In this document: in pieces, positions 1-8,365 of the stretch | Numbering within the stretch: the first letter of the stretch is position 1 | How the letters are laid out: the number at the start of each line of letters is the position of its first letter | Assembly: GCA_944390745.1 (NCBI GenBank) | Contig: CALXQK010000008.1 | Coordinates: 1 to 64,000 of the forward strand | Origin: an uncultured Duodenibacillus sp. | GTDB taxonomy: Bacteria; Pseudomonadota; Gammaproteobacteria; Burkholderiales; Burkholderiaceae_F | DNA: 64,000 bases | Direction: 5' to 3' | Program-made: the position numbers and the translations under genes | The notes under the pieces: generated by a model | Database searches by the model: none | What the model was told of the DNA's origin: nothing | Seen by the model: the letters and a program-made list of their open reading frames with translations, nothing else

Positions 1-2
1 AC

Positions 3-314
3 ATTTCGATTGACTCGATCAACGCGCACCGCGTGCAGGCGGGCTCGATGCTGGAGTTCCTGCCGGCATCTAACCTCCGGCCCTACCTGGGGCTTACGGT
101 GGAGCAGACGATCGCTGCTGAGGCCAGCGGCACCGCGACCGACGCCAAGGGAACGATGGACTTGAACGCAAGCGACCTTGAGGGCACGACGGGCATTCTG
201 TCGGCGGGCTGGACGTACTCTGCGGGGTCCTTCTCCACGGAGCTGGGGCTGAATGGCTACGCCGGCACCCGCAACGGCTTCTCCGGACAGATTCAGGCCA
301 GCTGGACGTTCTAA
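3..314 (+). CDS. Autotransporter beta-barrel domain, C-terminal part (5' end outside window)
   Basis: The reading frame is open from the window edge, so this is the last ~103 residues of a larger protein. It alternates polar and hydrophobic residues, as in outer-membrane beta strands (for example YLGLTVEQTI, ILSAGWTYSA, FSTELGLNGYAG). It ends in SWTF, the terminal aromatic residue typical of barrels recognised by the BAM complex. The stretch NGFSGQIQASWTF resembles the last strand of type Va autotransporters. The passenger domain is not in the window, so its function cannot be stated. An inverted-repeat terminator follows. Confidence 0.7.
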   Translation: MSIDSINAHRVQAGSMLEFLPASNLRPYLGLTVEQTIAAEASGTATDAKGTMDLNASDLEGTTGILSAGWTYSAGSFSTELGLNGYAGTRNGFSGQIQASWTF

Positions 315-381
315 AAGCCTGTCAAGGGGATCGGAAAGGGCATCGTGAAGGATCCGGTGCCCGACCATCCTTCAGCCGGCA

Positions 382-458
382 GCCGCCCGGGCAATTCTTC
401 AACTCGTCATCCCCAGACAGGGTCTCGAGCTTGGGAATCGCCCGGGCGGCATTTTTTT
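382..458 (+). terminator. Likely terminator after the autotransporter gene
   Basis: GCCGCCCGGGC (382-392) is perfectly complementary to GCCCGGGCGGC (440-450) and is followed by seven T residues (452-458). The loop is long (47 nt), so folding is less certain than for a compact hairpin. The remaining sequence up to 650 shows no gene. Confidence 0.55.
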
Positions 459-657
459 GTCCGTACGGGGGCGACGTTGGTCATTGGTTGGAAAAATGCG
501 ACGCAAAGTGTTGACGCGCACGAGCTGGCGACTCTTCTTGTCATCGTTCTGTCATATGGTATGCCATTAGGGAGAATGCCCGAGAGCGCGTGATTACGGT
601 CAATGCGCAGGGATTCCTTTGACGAAAATGAAGGCCGTCGCCCCTGTTCGTGTTAGG

Positions 658-770
658 GTCAAGGAAGGTGCGAAGCCGCCCCCTGCGTTCCGGCCTGCGG
701 GCCTGCGGCGCGCCTGACAAATATATGAGAGGAGGCGAGAGCCTTCCGAAGCAGTGCCGGGCTCTTTTTT
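658..770 (+). promoter_or_regulatory. Structured 5' leader with attenuator-like hairpin before the membrane-protein operon
   Basis: GTCAAGG (658-664) can pair with CCTGAC (713-718), closing a GC-rich region that holds the near-repeat GCCTGCGG twice. About 20 nt later AGAGCC (738-743) pairs with GGCTCT (60-65 of the 700s), followed by a T run to 770. This terminator-like hairpin ends only 22 nt before the start codon at 793, with no gene in between. That is the layout of a riboswitch or attenuator. I do not recognise a known riboswitch class from its core sequence. Confidence 0.35.
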
Positions 771-792
771 GAACCCAAGAAAGGAAGACAAG

Positions 793-1572
793 ATGGACCT
801 CGTGAAGAACTTCAAGCTCCATGCTCTGGCGCTCGTCGTGGTCATCATTGCCGAGATGATCGGCGTGATCCGCTTCGGGCTTGTGATGTTTCTGCCGCTT
901 TTCTATGCGCTCGTGATCGGCGGCATTCTGAGCTACCCCTCCTTCAAGATCATGAAGCTCCCGGAGATGGACCGCGCCTCGCGCATCCTCTCGGTGGGCA
1001 TGCTCATTCTCGTGACGAAGATCGGACTTGGGATCGGCCCCAACCTTGAGATGCTCTCGCACTCGTCTCTGGCGCTTCTTGTGCAGGAGTTCGGCCACTT
1101 CTTCGGCACGCTCGTCTTCGGACTTCCGGTGGCGTTTCTCGTGGGCATGAAGCGCGAGGCGATCGGTGCGTGCTACTCGATTGACCGCGAGCCCAACATC
1201 GCCATCATCGCCGAGCGCTACGGCCTGGATTCTCCCGAGGGACGCGGCGTCATGGGCATGTACATCTGCGGCACGGTCTTCGGCGCCCTGTGGGTGTCCA
1301 TTCTTGCCGGCGTCATCGCGCAGCTTGGAATCTTTCATCCGCACTCGCTTGCCATGGGCGCGGGCATCGGCAGCGCCTCCATGATGGCCGCCTCCACGGC
1401 CTCCATCGTGGCCGTGCATCCCGAATGGTCGGAGACGGTGCAGGCCTATGCGGCTGCGGCCAACCTTCTGACCACGGTCTTCGGCATCTACTTTGCGCTT
1501 TTCATTTCGCTTCCCGTGACCGTCAAGGTCTACGAGTGGCTCGATCGACTGCGCGGAGGCAAAAGGGCCTGA
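793..1572 (+). CDS. DUF3100-like integral membrane protein, possible transporter subunit
   Basis: The protein has 259 residues. The start is ATG 793, which follows the purine-rich AAGGAAG; an upstream GTG/ATG would add a non-conserved tail. It is almost entirely hydrophobic, with about seven or eight membrane segments. The first is LALVVVIIAEMIGVIRF and a later glycine/alanine/serine-rich one contains GIGSASMMAASTASIVAV. The pattern resembles the uncharacterised DUF3100 family, which I recognise only by general resemblance. It is followed by a second small membrane protein and an M20 amidohydrolase on the same strand. That suggests it helps import the hydrolase's substrate; no biochemical role is established. 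Confidence 0.6.
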   Translation: MDLVKNFKLHALALVVVIIAEMIGVIRFGLVMFLPLFYALVIGGILSYPSFKIMKLPEMDRASRILSVGMLILVTKIGLGIGPNLEMLSHSSLALLVQEFGHFFGTLVFGLPVAFLVGMKREAIGACYSIDREPNIAIIAERYGLDSPEGRGVMGMYICGTVFGALWVSILAGVIAQLGIFHPHSLAMGAGIGSASMMAASTASIVAVHPEWSETVQAYAAAANLLTTVFGIYFALFISLPVTVKVYEWLDRLRGGKRA

Positions 1573-1700
1573 GACAGGCCCTCTGAAGGCGCAGGGCCCC
1601 CTGGGACTCGCGCCGCAGACGCCCTCAACAACGCAGAAACGATTGAGAACAACGCAAACAAGGACGTGGAACAAGACGTCGGACAAAGGAATTTCAAGTC

Positions 1701-2168
1701 ATGCTGATGCAGATTTTCAACAAGATGAAGGACATGGTGTTCATCCTTCTGGTGACGGGATTTTTCAGCTGGATTGCCAACATCATCAACATCAACCCGC
1801 CGCTTGCCTCAAGCGCCGTCGGCTGCCTTGTGCTCGTGGCGCTTGCGGCCGCGGGCATCTTCATTTCGCTGCTGCCGGGCTTCAACAAGCTTCCCATGGT
1901 CTTCTGGGTGTCGATCGTGGCGGTGGCGGTGTCGGTGCCGGGGTTCCCCGGCGGCGAATTCATCATGCACCACACCAACAACGTGAGCTTTCTTGCGCTG
2001 ACGACGCCGCTGCTGGCCTACGCCGGCCTTTCAATCGGCAAGGACATGGAGGCCTTCAAGGGGCTGTCCTGGCGCATCATTCCGGTGGCGCTTGCCGTGG
2101 CCGCGGGCAGCTTTGTGTGCTCGACCATCCTCGCGGAGTTCATGCTTCACCTTGAGGGGGTGTTCTAA
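1701..2168 (+). CDS. Small integral membrane protein, probable partner of the upstream membrane protein
   Basis: The protein has 155 residues, starting at ATG 1701 behind AAAGGA at suitable spacing. It has about four or five hydrophobic segments, including VFILLVTGFFSWIANII, LVLVALAAAGIFISLL, VFWVSIVAVAVSVPGF and WRIIPVALAVAAGSFVCSTIL. A polar loop, MHHTNNVSF, lies near the middle. It has no enzyme motif. It lies 128 bp after the DUF3100-like gene and 171 bp before the M20 gene, all on one strand. The two membrane proteins may form a two-piece transporter, by analogy with split carriers. This is inference; I cannot name the family. Confidence 0.55.
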   Translation: MLMQIFNKMKDMVFILLVTGFFSWIANIININPPLASSAVGCLVLVALAAAGIFISLLPGFNKLPMVFWVSIVAVAVSVPGFPGGEFIMHHTNNVSFLALTTPLLAYAGLSIGKDMEAFKGLSWRIIPVALAVAAGSFVCSTILAEFMLHLEGVF

Positions 2169-2339
2169 ACTCACAGTCCCAGGCCGCCTGACGGCCCTTG
2201 AAGAGAGCGCCCCGGGCGGGCGCTCTCAGCTTTGGCGGCCTGCGCGGCGGCGCGCAAGGCGCGACGAACAAAAACTTTTTTCAATCAACAGCTGACGCTG
2301 GCGATTCGCGAGCCGATTCGCCGGCAAAGGATCAATGAG

Positions 2340-3662
2340 ATGACTAGGGATGCTTTGAAGCAGCGCGTCTGCGAGGCGATCCGCGCCCGCCGAAGCGACA
2401 TTGAGGCCATTGCGGCAAACATCTTCTCCGAGCCCGAGCTCGGCTACAAGGAGCAGAAGACCTCGGCTAAGGTAAAGAAAATCTTTGAGGAGATGGGGCA
2501 GACCTGCGAGACGGGATGGGCCATCACGGGGGTCAAGACCCGCATGAAGGGCGCAAGAAGTCTCAAGACCGTGGCGCTTCTGGGCGAACTTGACGCGATC
2601 GTCTGCCGCGAGCACCCGCACGCAGATCCCGCGACGGGCGCGGCGCACTGCTGCGGGCATCACATTCAGATCGCCAACATGCTCGCCGTGGCCTGGGCCT
2701 TCAAGGATGCGGGCATCATGAACGAGCTTGACGGCGACGTGGTCTTCTTTGCCGTGCCCGCCGAGGAGTACGTTGAAATCGACTACCGCAGCAAGCTGCG
2801 CGAGGCCGGAACGATCCGCTATCTCGGCGGCAAGCAGCAGCTCATTGCCGAGGGCGCCTTCGACGACGTCGACATGGCCATGCAGATGCACGCGCATCCG
2901 ACGGCCAATCCCGCGGGCTACTACAACATCGGCGCAAGCTCCAACGGCTTCATCGGCAAGCTCATCACCTACCGCGGCCGCGCGGCGCATGCCGCGGGCT
3001 CGCCCGACAAGGGCATCAATGCGCTCAACGCCGCCATGCTCGGCGTCATGGGCGTCAATGCCATCCGCGAGCGCTTCCGTGAAAAGGACTACGTGCGCTT
3101 TCACCCGATCATCAATGCGGGCGGCGACCTTGTCAACGTCATCCCCGACTACGTGACGATGGAAAGCTACACGCGCGCTGCAAGCGTCGAGGCGCTCGCC
3201 GCCTGCAACAAGGACATCAACCGCGCGCTTCGCGCCGGCGCCGACGCCGTGGGCGCGACCTGCGAGATCAAGGACCTTCCGGGGTACCTGCCCCTGCGTC
3301 CCGACGAGACGCTGCGGGGCGTTCTGCGCGCCAATGCCGAGGCGGTCTTCGGCGCGCAGAACGTCGGCATTTCCGAGCACAACGCCGGCAGCACCGAGAT
3401 GGGCGACGTCTCGCACATCATGCCCGTCGTGCATCCCTGGGTGGGCTGCGTCAAGGGCGTGCTGCACGGTGCGGACTTTGAGCTCGACAACACCGACGCC
3501 GCCTTTGAAAAGTCGCCCGAGGTGCTTGCGATGACGATCATCGACCTGCTCTGCGACAATGCCGCGCTGGCGCAGTCGATCTGCAGCAGCTTCAAGCCCG
3601 TGCTCACGCGCGAGAGCTACTGCAGGTTCCTCGACGACATCGCAGCCGGCAAGGACCTTTGA
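2340..3662 (+). CDS. M20-family amidohydrolase, AbgB-like
   Basis: The protein has 440 residues, starting at ATG 2340 with AAGGA about 9 nt upstream; the longer frame upstream looks non-coding. It belongs to the M20D metallopeptidase/amidohydrolase group. HCCGHH (103-108) and the PAEE pair (E142/E143) are metal-ligand and catalytic positions. MHAHP and EHNAGSTEMGDVSH supply later ligands. The central dimerisation ('lid') domain begins near GKLITYRGRAAHAAG. The family hydrolyses N-acyl amino acids; AbgB cleaves p-aminobenzoyl-glutamate. There is no signal peptide, so it acts in the cytoplasm on imported substrate. The specific substrate is unknown. The adjacent membrane proteins would be its importer. 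Confidence 0.8.
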   Translation: MTRDALKQRVCEAIRARRSDIEAIAANIFSEPELGYKEQKTSAKVKKIFEEMGQTCETGWAITGVKTRMKGARSLKTVALLGELDAIVCREHPHADPATGAAHCCGHHIQIANMLAVAWAFKDAGIMNELDGDVVFFAVPAEEYVEIDYRSKLREAGTIRYLGGKQQLIAEGAFDDVDMAMQMHAHPTANPAGYYNIGASSNGFIGKLITYRGRAAHAAGSPDKGINALNAAMLGVMGVNAIRERFREKDYVRFHPIINAGGDLVNVIPDYVTMESYTRAASVEALAACNKDINRALRAGADAVGATCEIKDLPGYLPLRPDETLRGVLRANAEAVFGAQNVGISEHNAGSTEMGDVSHIMPVVHPWVGCVKGVLHGADFELDNTDAAFEKSPEVLAMTIIDLLCDNAALAQSICSSFKPVLTRESYCRFLDDIAAGKDL

Positions 3663-3738
3663 TGTCTGCCTGCGGGAAGGCCGGGGCCGGTGATGAAAAC
3701 CGGCCCCGCAGAGGCCTCGTCCCGGCAGCGGCCCCTGC

Positions 3739-3787
3739 AGCCGCCGCAGAAGTCCCCCTGACGGGGAGGCTGCGGCGGCTTGTTTTT
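3739..3787 (+). terminator. Rho-independent terminator after the M20 gene
   Basis: AGCCGCCGCAG (3739-3749) pairs perfectly with CTGCGGCGGCT (3770-3780). An inner TCCCC/GGGGA pair extends the stem, and TGTTTTTT follows. The rest of 3663-4012 shows only a weak GATAAT -10-like element near 3929. Confidence 0.8.
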
Positions 3788-4012
3788 TCGCCTCAGGCTG
3801 GCGAGGCGGCCGCAGGCGGGCTGGGCTGCCTGATTGCTTTTGCCCGTAAAGAGCAGGCAAATGCGGCCCGCTGACCAAGAAAGCCTGATGAAGGCTGAGC
3901 GGCCGTTTTTCATCGACAGGGCCGCGGTGATAATCTCCCTTCCCAACCCTGAACCTAAAAGAAAGACACGGTCGCGTTGACGCAGTCGAATAAATCAGGA
4001 AAAGGATAAGCC

Positions 4013-4744
4013 ATGAAGAAGATGCGCATTGCCGTCACGGCAGACACCATGCCGGACATCTCCCACGTCACAAACCTCAAGCTTGCGCCCTTTGCGCCGC
4101 GCCAGCTCGTGGAGGTCATCGCCGAACTCGGCGCCATTCCCATCATTCTCTCCGACGTTCCCGACGCCCGGCCCGAGGACTATCTCGACGTCTTTGACGG
4201 CCTCATCATCCCGGGCGGCCCCGATGTGGATCCGCGCTTTTTCGGCGAGCAGCCCATCCGGGCGCTCGGCCGGACCAACTACAAGCGCGATGTCTTTGAA
4301 ATCGGCCTGATTCAGGCCGCGCACGCCGCCGGCAAGCCCATCTTCGGCATCTGCCGCGGCTGCCAGGTCATCAACGTCGCCTTCGGCGGCACGATCTGGC
4401 AGGATCTGGCCTCGCAGTGCCCCGAGGCCTACATGCAGCACTCGCAGCAGGCCCCCGGCGGCTACCCCGTGCACGAGGTGCGCATCACCGAGGGCTCCTC
4501 GCTTTATCAGACCCTGGGCGAAGCCGCCCAGGTCAACTCCCGCCACCACCAGGCCGTGCACGCGATCGGCAAGGGCCTCAGGGTCACGGCCCGCGCCGCC
4601 GACGGCGTCGTTGAGGGCATCGAGGGCGAGACGGGAGCCTCGGTCGTGGCGGTGCAGTGGCATCCCGAGAACATGTGGCCCGAGCATGAGGAAATGAAGC
4701 GGCTCTTTGCCGACTTCATCGAACGCGTCCGTGCGGCCGCCTGA
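4013..4744 (+). CDS. Class I glutamine amidotransferase-like hydrolase, peptidase C26 (PuuD-like)
   Basis: The protein has 243 residues, starting at ATG 4013 with AGGA upstream. It is a gamma-glutamyl hydrolase-type protein. The oxyanion region is GLIIPGGPDVDP (63-74), the nucleophile elbow GICRGCQ gives C114, and VQWHPE gives H217 and E219 as the rest of the triad. Members hydrolyse gamma-glutamyl amides such as gamma-glutamyl-GABA (PuuD) or related peptides. The gene has its own upstream region after a terminator and is followed 51 bp later by an APC permease. The pair looks like uptake and hydrolysis of a gamma-glutamyl or amide compound. No puuA, puuB or puuC homologues are nearby, so the PuuD pathway itself is not shown. 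Confidence 0.8.
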   Translation: MKKMRIAVTADTMPDISHVTNLKLAPFAPRQLVEVIAELGAIPIILSDVPDARPEDYLDVFDGLIIPGGPDVDPRFFGEQPIRALGRTNYKRDVFEIGLIQAAHAAGKPIFGICRGCQVINVAFGGTIWQDLASQCPEAYMQHSQQAPGGYPVHEVRITEGSSLYQTLGEAAQVNSRHHQAVHAIGKGLRVTARAADGVVEGIEGETGASVVAVQWHPENMWPEHEEMKRLFADFIERVRAAA

Positions 4745-4795
4745 GCGCGGCTCTACGGCGTTTGATGACATCGGTTTCCTTTCAAGGAGCTAAAA

Positions 4796-6103
4796 ATGCA
4801 GCCGCTCAAACATAAGCTTGGGCTCTGGAGCATCATTCTTCTCGGCATCAACGGCATCATCGGCTCGGGCGTCTTTCTGCTGCCCAACAAGGCGATGGAT
4901 CTCTTCGGGCCCTGGAGCCTTCTGGTGCTGGTCTTCGACATGGTGCTTGCGCTTTGCATTGCGCTGTGCTTTGCCGAGGCAAGTTCGCTATTCAAGGACA
5001 CGGGCGGGCCCTACATCTTTGCCAAGGAGGCCTTCGGCGACTTCGTGGGCTACGAGGTGGGGTTCATCACGTGGGCCACGCGCATCATCGCCTTTGCGGC
5101 CATGAGCGTGGGATTTGCCACGGCCGTTCTCGGCATCTTTCCCGAGTGGAACTCAGTTCTCATGAAGAACGTGATCTCCATGGGGGTGATCGCCGTGCTG
5201 TCGATTCTGAACCTCTGCGGCGTTCAGCCCTTCAAGGTGGTTCAAAACATCATCACGATCGGCAAGGTGGTTCCGCTGGTGCTCTTCATCGTCATCGGTA
5301 TCTTCTTCATCGACTTCGGCAACTTCACGGCGCCGCCTGAGACGACGTACTCGATGGAGACCTTCGGCAGCGCCGCCATCCTGCTTTTCTACGCCTTCAC
5401 GGGCTTTGAAGGCATCTGCGTGGCCGCAGGCGACATGAAGGATCCCAAGCGCGACCTTCCCTGGGCGACGGTTCTGACGCTTGCGTTCTGCTCGGCGGTC
5501 TACTTCCTGCTTCTGGCAATCTGCATCGGCGTCATGGGCCCGGCCCTGGCCGAGAGCAGCGTTCCGGTGCAGGACGCCTTTGCGCGCATCTGCGGCCCCG
5601 TGGGCGGCTGGATCATCGCGGCGGGAACGCTCATTTCCATCGGCGGCATCTGCATCGCCTCGTCCTTCATCACGCCTCGAAGCGGACTTGCCCTGGCCGA
5701 AAAGGGGATGCTGCCCGCCTTCATGGCGCGTGAAAACCGCTTCGGCGCGCCCTACTGGTGCATCATCATCTCGGGCGTCGTCGCGATGGCGATCAACATG
5801 ACGGGCACCTTCACGACGCTTGCCGCCATCAGCGTGGTGGCGCGCTTTGCGCAGTACATTCCGACGTGCCTGTCGGTGATGGTGTTTCGCCGCACGATGA
5901 AGGACGCGCCGCGCTCCTTCAAGCTGCCCCTGGGAAACGTCATTCCGATTCTGGCCGTGCTCATCAGCATCGTCTTCTGCACGCAGGTGTCGCTGCAGCA
6001 GCTTGCAATCGGCCTGGGCGCGCTGCTCGTCGCGGTGCCCTTCTATTTCTTCTTCTACAAGCCGAGCGCACGCAAGGCAAGGTCTTCACAAGACGTTTGC
6101 TGA
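4796..6103 (+). CDS. APC-superfamily amino acid permease
   Basis: The protein has 435 residues and starts at ATG 4796 with AAGGAGC upstream. It has about twelve membrane segments. The first carries the APC signature GINGIIGSGVFLLP, in which the unwound GSG of TM1 binds the substrate's carboxylate and amine. The region FYAFTGFEGICVAAGDMKDP matches the conserved TM6 and following loop. It acts at the inner membrane as an amino acid or polyamine importer or antiporter. The substrate cannot be read from sequence. Linkage to the C26 hydrolase suggests an amino acid conjugate or peptide-derived compound. Confidence 0.85.
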   Translation: MQPLKHKLGLWSIILLGINGIIGSGVFLLPNKAMDLFGPWSLLVLVFDMVLALCIALCFAEASSLFKDTGGPYIFAKEAFGDFVGYEVGFITWATRIIAFAAMSVGFATAVLGIFPEWNSVLMKNVISMGVIAVLSILNLCGVQPFKVVQNIITIGKVVPLVLFIVIGIFFIDFGNFTAPPETTYSMETFGSAAILLFYAFTGFEGICVAAGDMKDPKRDLPWATVLTLAFCSAVYFLLLAICIGVMGPALAESSVPVQDAFARICGPVGGWIIAAGTLISIGGICIASSFITPRSGLALAEKGMLPAFMARENRFGAPYWCIIISGVVAMAINMTGTFTTLAAISVVARFAQYIPTCLSVMVFRRTMKDAPRSFKLPLGNVIPILAVLISIVFCTQVSLQQLAIGLGALLVAVPFYFFFYKPSARKARSSQDVC

Positions 6104-6167
6104 CAAATCGGGCAGGGCGCTTTTTCACCAGGACGACGCGCCGAGCATGAGCTCAAACTCAAAAAAA

Positions 6168-6208
6168 GGAGCGGGGATTTTTTTTCGAAATCCTCGCTCC
6201 AATTTTTT
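6168..6208 (+). terminator. Terminator after the APC permease
   Basis: GGAGCGGGGATTT (6168-6180) pairs with AAATCCTCGCTCC (6188-6200) and is followed by AATTTTTTC. A seven-A run precedes the stem, so it could also work for transcripts from the right. The rest of 6104-6433 shows no gene. Confidence 0.85.
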
Positions 6209-6433
6209 CTGCGCCCTGAGTCTTTTGCGGGGAATCCGTCATCTGCGCCGCCAGCCGCCCGCGGCTTCGACATCCAGAAGTCGGCCGTGCCGGGCCCGGG
6301 CGGCGCAAGGGGAAAGTGAAGGGAAGAATGCGCTGAAGAAAAGAGGATGAAAGCGCGAGGGGTGGGGGCGAACGGTGCGGCAAAAAAAAAAAGAGGCCTG
6401 CAACGATTTGCAAGCCTCTCCTCGAATTCTTCG

Positions 6434-6510
6434 TGGTGCGCCAGGCAGGATTCGAACCCACGACCCCCTGGTTCGTAGCCAGGTACTCTATCCAACTGAG
6501 CTACTGGCGC
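6434..6510 (-). tRNA. tRNA-Arg (anticodon ACG)
   Basis: Read on the minus strand this folds as a complete 77-nt tRNA. The acceptor arms are GCGCCAG and CTGGCGC, with discriminator A and an encoded CCA. The D arm contains AGCTCAGTTGGATAGAGT. The anticodon stem CCTGG/CCAGG encloses CTACGAA (anticodon ACG), and the T arm contains GGTTCGAATCC. The first anticodon base is expected to be deaminated to inosine by TadA. Confidence 0.95.
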
Positions 6511-6592
6511 ACTCATCTGAGAACCGGAATTCTATGCAAGTGCCCTGCGCTTTGCAAGTGCCAACCCGTGGATGAGTGAAAGTTAGGGGTAA

Positions 6593-7504
6593 TTACTGAC
6601 TGGCAACCAGTTCCCGGGCGATTTCAACGGCACGGTCGCGCACGGGACTTGCGGCGGATGTGTTCCATACGAGCGTGAGCTCAATGCAGGGCTCGACGTC
6701 GGTCAGGCGCAGCGCGACCACGGCCTCGGGCAGCAGCCCGGCAAAGAATTCCGGCACGAGCGCCAGGCCCTGCCCGCAGCAGGCGTAGGCGATCTGCTGC
6801 ATGGTGGAGGCCACCTCGTGGCGCACGCGCGGCGAAAATCCGTGCTCGATGCAAAGCGCGACGAGCCGGTCGACGTAGCGCACCGATATGTCGCGCCCGG
6901 GCAGCACCCAGTCCTCGCGGGCGAGTTCGGTCAGCGTCACCGTTCCCCGGCCCGCGAGCCGGTGGCTTCTCGGTGCGATCACCACGGGCGCCTCGCGCGT
7001 GAGCACGAGCCGCCCCCAGGGCGCGCGGCCGGGATCGGGAATGTAGCCGATGGCCAGAGCCGTGGGATTTTCCTGCAGTTCGTCGGCGATGTCGCCCGAG
7101 TCGATCTCCCTGGCAAAGATCGAAAAGCCCGTCTCCTCGCCCAGAAGCCGCTCGCGAAACCGCGGCAGCCACCCGAGCATGGCCTCATGCACCGCGGCAA
7201 CGGTCAGCAGCGCACGATGTCCGGCCTGAATCTGCTTGACGGCAAATTCAAGTTCCTGGGCGTGCCCGACAAAGCGCAGCACCTCCGGCAGCAGCGACTC
7301 CCCCTCGACGGTGGCCTTCACGCCCCGGGGGCTGCGCTCGAGCAGCTTGATGCGAAGCCGCGCCTCAAGCTCGTCAATCTGCGCCTTGAGCGGGGGCTGC
7401 GACATGTTGAGCCGCCGCGCGGCGTTGCGCAGACTCTTTTCCTCGACGATGACGGCAAACAAAAGGAGCTGCCGTACCAGGCGGTAGTCAAAGCGGTTGA
7501 GCAT
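6593..7504 (-). CDS. LysR-family transcriptional regulator
   Basis: The protein has 303 residues. ATG 7504 is chosen because GGAGAACAC immediately precedes it and MLNRFDYRLVRQL fits LysR N-termini; a longer frame exists. The N-terminal winged helix-turn-helix includes EKSLRNAARRLNMSQPPLKAQIDELEARL (about 22-50). A periplasmic-binding-protein-like effector domain follows (about 90-300). The gene is divergent from a LysE exporter 117 bp away, the usual arrangement for a LysR regulator and its target. The effector is therefore probably an amino acid or other solute that the exporter removes. This is inference from layout. Confidence 0.88.
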   Translation of the reverse strand: MLNRFDYRLVRQLLLFAVIVEEKSLRNAARRLNMSQPPLKAQIDELEARLRIKLLERSPRGVKATVEGESLLPEVLRFVGHAQELEFAVKQIQAGHRALLTVAAVHEAMLGWLPRFRERLLGEETGFSIFAREIDSGDIADELQENPTALAIGYIPDPGRAPWGRLVLTREAPVVIAPRSHRLAGRGTVTLTELAREDWVLPGRDISVRYVDRLVALCIEHGFSPRVRHEVASTMQQIAYACCGQGLALVPEFFAGLLPEAVVALRLTDVEPCIELTLVWNTSAASPVRDRAVEIARELVASQ

Positions 7505-7545
7505 GTGTTCTCCATGAAAAAAAACATTGCTGCAGCGCACTAAAA

Positions 7546-7578
7546 ATAGTATCACTGACATGTTTTGACATTCACTAT
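7546..7578. promoter_or_regulatory. Candidate LysR operator between the divergent LysR and LysE genes
   Basis: ATAGT (7546-7550) and ACTAT (7574-7578) form a dyad, with two direct GACAT copies between them (ACTGACATG and TTGACATTC). The element sits in the only intergenic space between the two divergent genes. LysR proteins typically bind such imperfect dyads. No footprint or conservation evidence is available. Confidence 0.3.
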
Positions 7579-7621
7579 ATTTCGCACATCAGGATTCGAA
7601 GTCCTGGGTTTTTGAAAACGG

Positions 7622-8263
7622 ATGAACGCCATGCAGAACTTCTGGATGTACCTCGCTGTTGTCGTGGTGACGTGCCTGACGCCCGGCGCGGGCGTTCTCA
7701 TGACCGTGAGCAACGCCTTTCGCTATGGAAAGCGCCATGCCTTCATCTCACCCATCGGCAACGCCTTCGGCGTGCTGGTGATGTCGGTGATTTCCGCCAC
7801 GGGCCTGGGCGCGCTGATTGCCGCAACGCCGGGCCTCTTTTACGGCCTGCAGCTGCTGGGCGCCGCGCTTTTGGTCTATTTCGGCTTTCGCAGCTGGCGC
7901 GCGCGCTCGCTCGACCTGGGCCGCGTCTCGCAGGTCGTCGAGGAGCGCCCGCATGAAAACCGCACGATCTTCTGGAGCGCGGCCTCGCTTCAGGCGACCA
8001 ACCCCATGCTGATCGTCTTTTTGCTCTCGCTCATGCCGCCCTTCATCGATCCGAATGCAGACTATGTTCATGCGATGGCGATTCTGATCGGCATCTTCGT
8101 TGCGGTCTGCCTTGTCGTGCATCTGGCCTACAGCTACACCGCATGCCTTGCCGGGAGGCTTCTTCAGGGCGAAAGGTTCGGGCGCATCATCAACCGCGTG
8201 AGCGCCGTGCTCTTCTGGATCATTGCCGCGGGCGTCGTCCTTGAGCTTGCCGAGCGCTTCTAG
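7622..8263 (+). CDS. LysE/RhtB-family amino acid exporter
   Basis: The protein has 213 residues. The start may be ATG 7622 or ATG 7631. It has about six hydrophobic segments, with the family's N-terminal pattern VVTCLTPGAGVLMTVSNAFRYG. A conserved QATNPM-type motif follows the central loop (ASLQATNPMLIVFLLSLMPPF). Members export amino acids such as lysine, threonine or homoserine across the inner membrane. The divergent LysR gene is the likely regulator. The convergent gltX gene is separated by a strong hairpin. Confidence 0.85.
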   Translation: MNAMQNFWMYLAVVVVTCLTPGAGVLMTVSNAFRYGKRHAFISPIGNAFGVLVMSVISATGLGALIAATPGLFYGLQLLGAALLVYFGFRSWRARSLDLGRVSQVVEERPHENRTIFWSAASLQATNPMLIVFLLSLMPPFIDPNADYVHAMAILIGIFVAVCLVVHLAYSYTACLAGRLLQGERFGRIINRVSAVLFWIIAAGVVLELAERF

Positions 8264-8302
8264 CCCGGGCGCCGCCAAGAGACGGCGGCTCGCCAAACAA
8301 TT

Positions 8303-8336
8303 CGCCCCGCAGGCGGTTCAGGCCGCCTGCGGGGCG
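8303..8336. terminator. Bidirectional stem-loop between convergent lysE-like and gltX genes
   Basis: CGCCCCGCAGGCGG (8303-8316) and CCGCCTGCGGGGCG (8323-8336) form a perfect 14-bp stem with a six-base loop, centred between two convergent stop codons. There is no clear T tract, so it may act as a 3' end stabiliser rather than a strict intrinsic terminator. Confidence 0.6.
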
Positions 8337-8365
8337 CGGTGCGTCAGGATCCAGACGCCGGGCCT

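Noticed and set aside
541..1686. A 381-codon minus-strand frame opposite the DUF3100-like gene, and similar long frames opposite the sensor kinase (29328-31415) and feoB (43783-46506)
   Set aside because: They are mirror frames of GC-rich genes: composition is dominated by H, R, G, A and D, with no recognisable domain, and the opposite strand has clear homologues.
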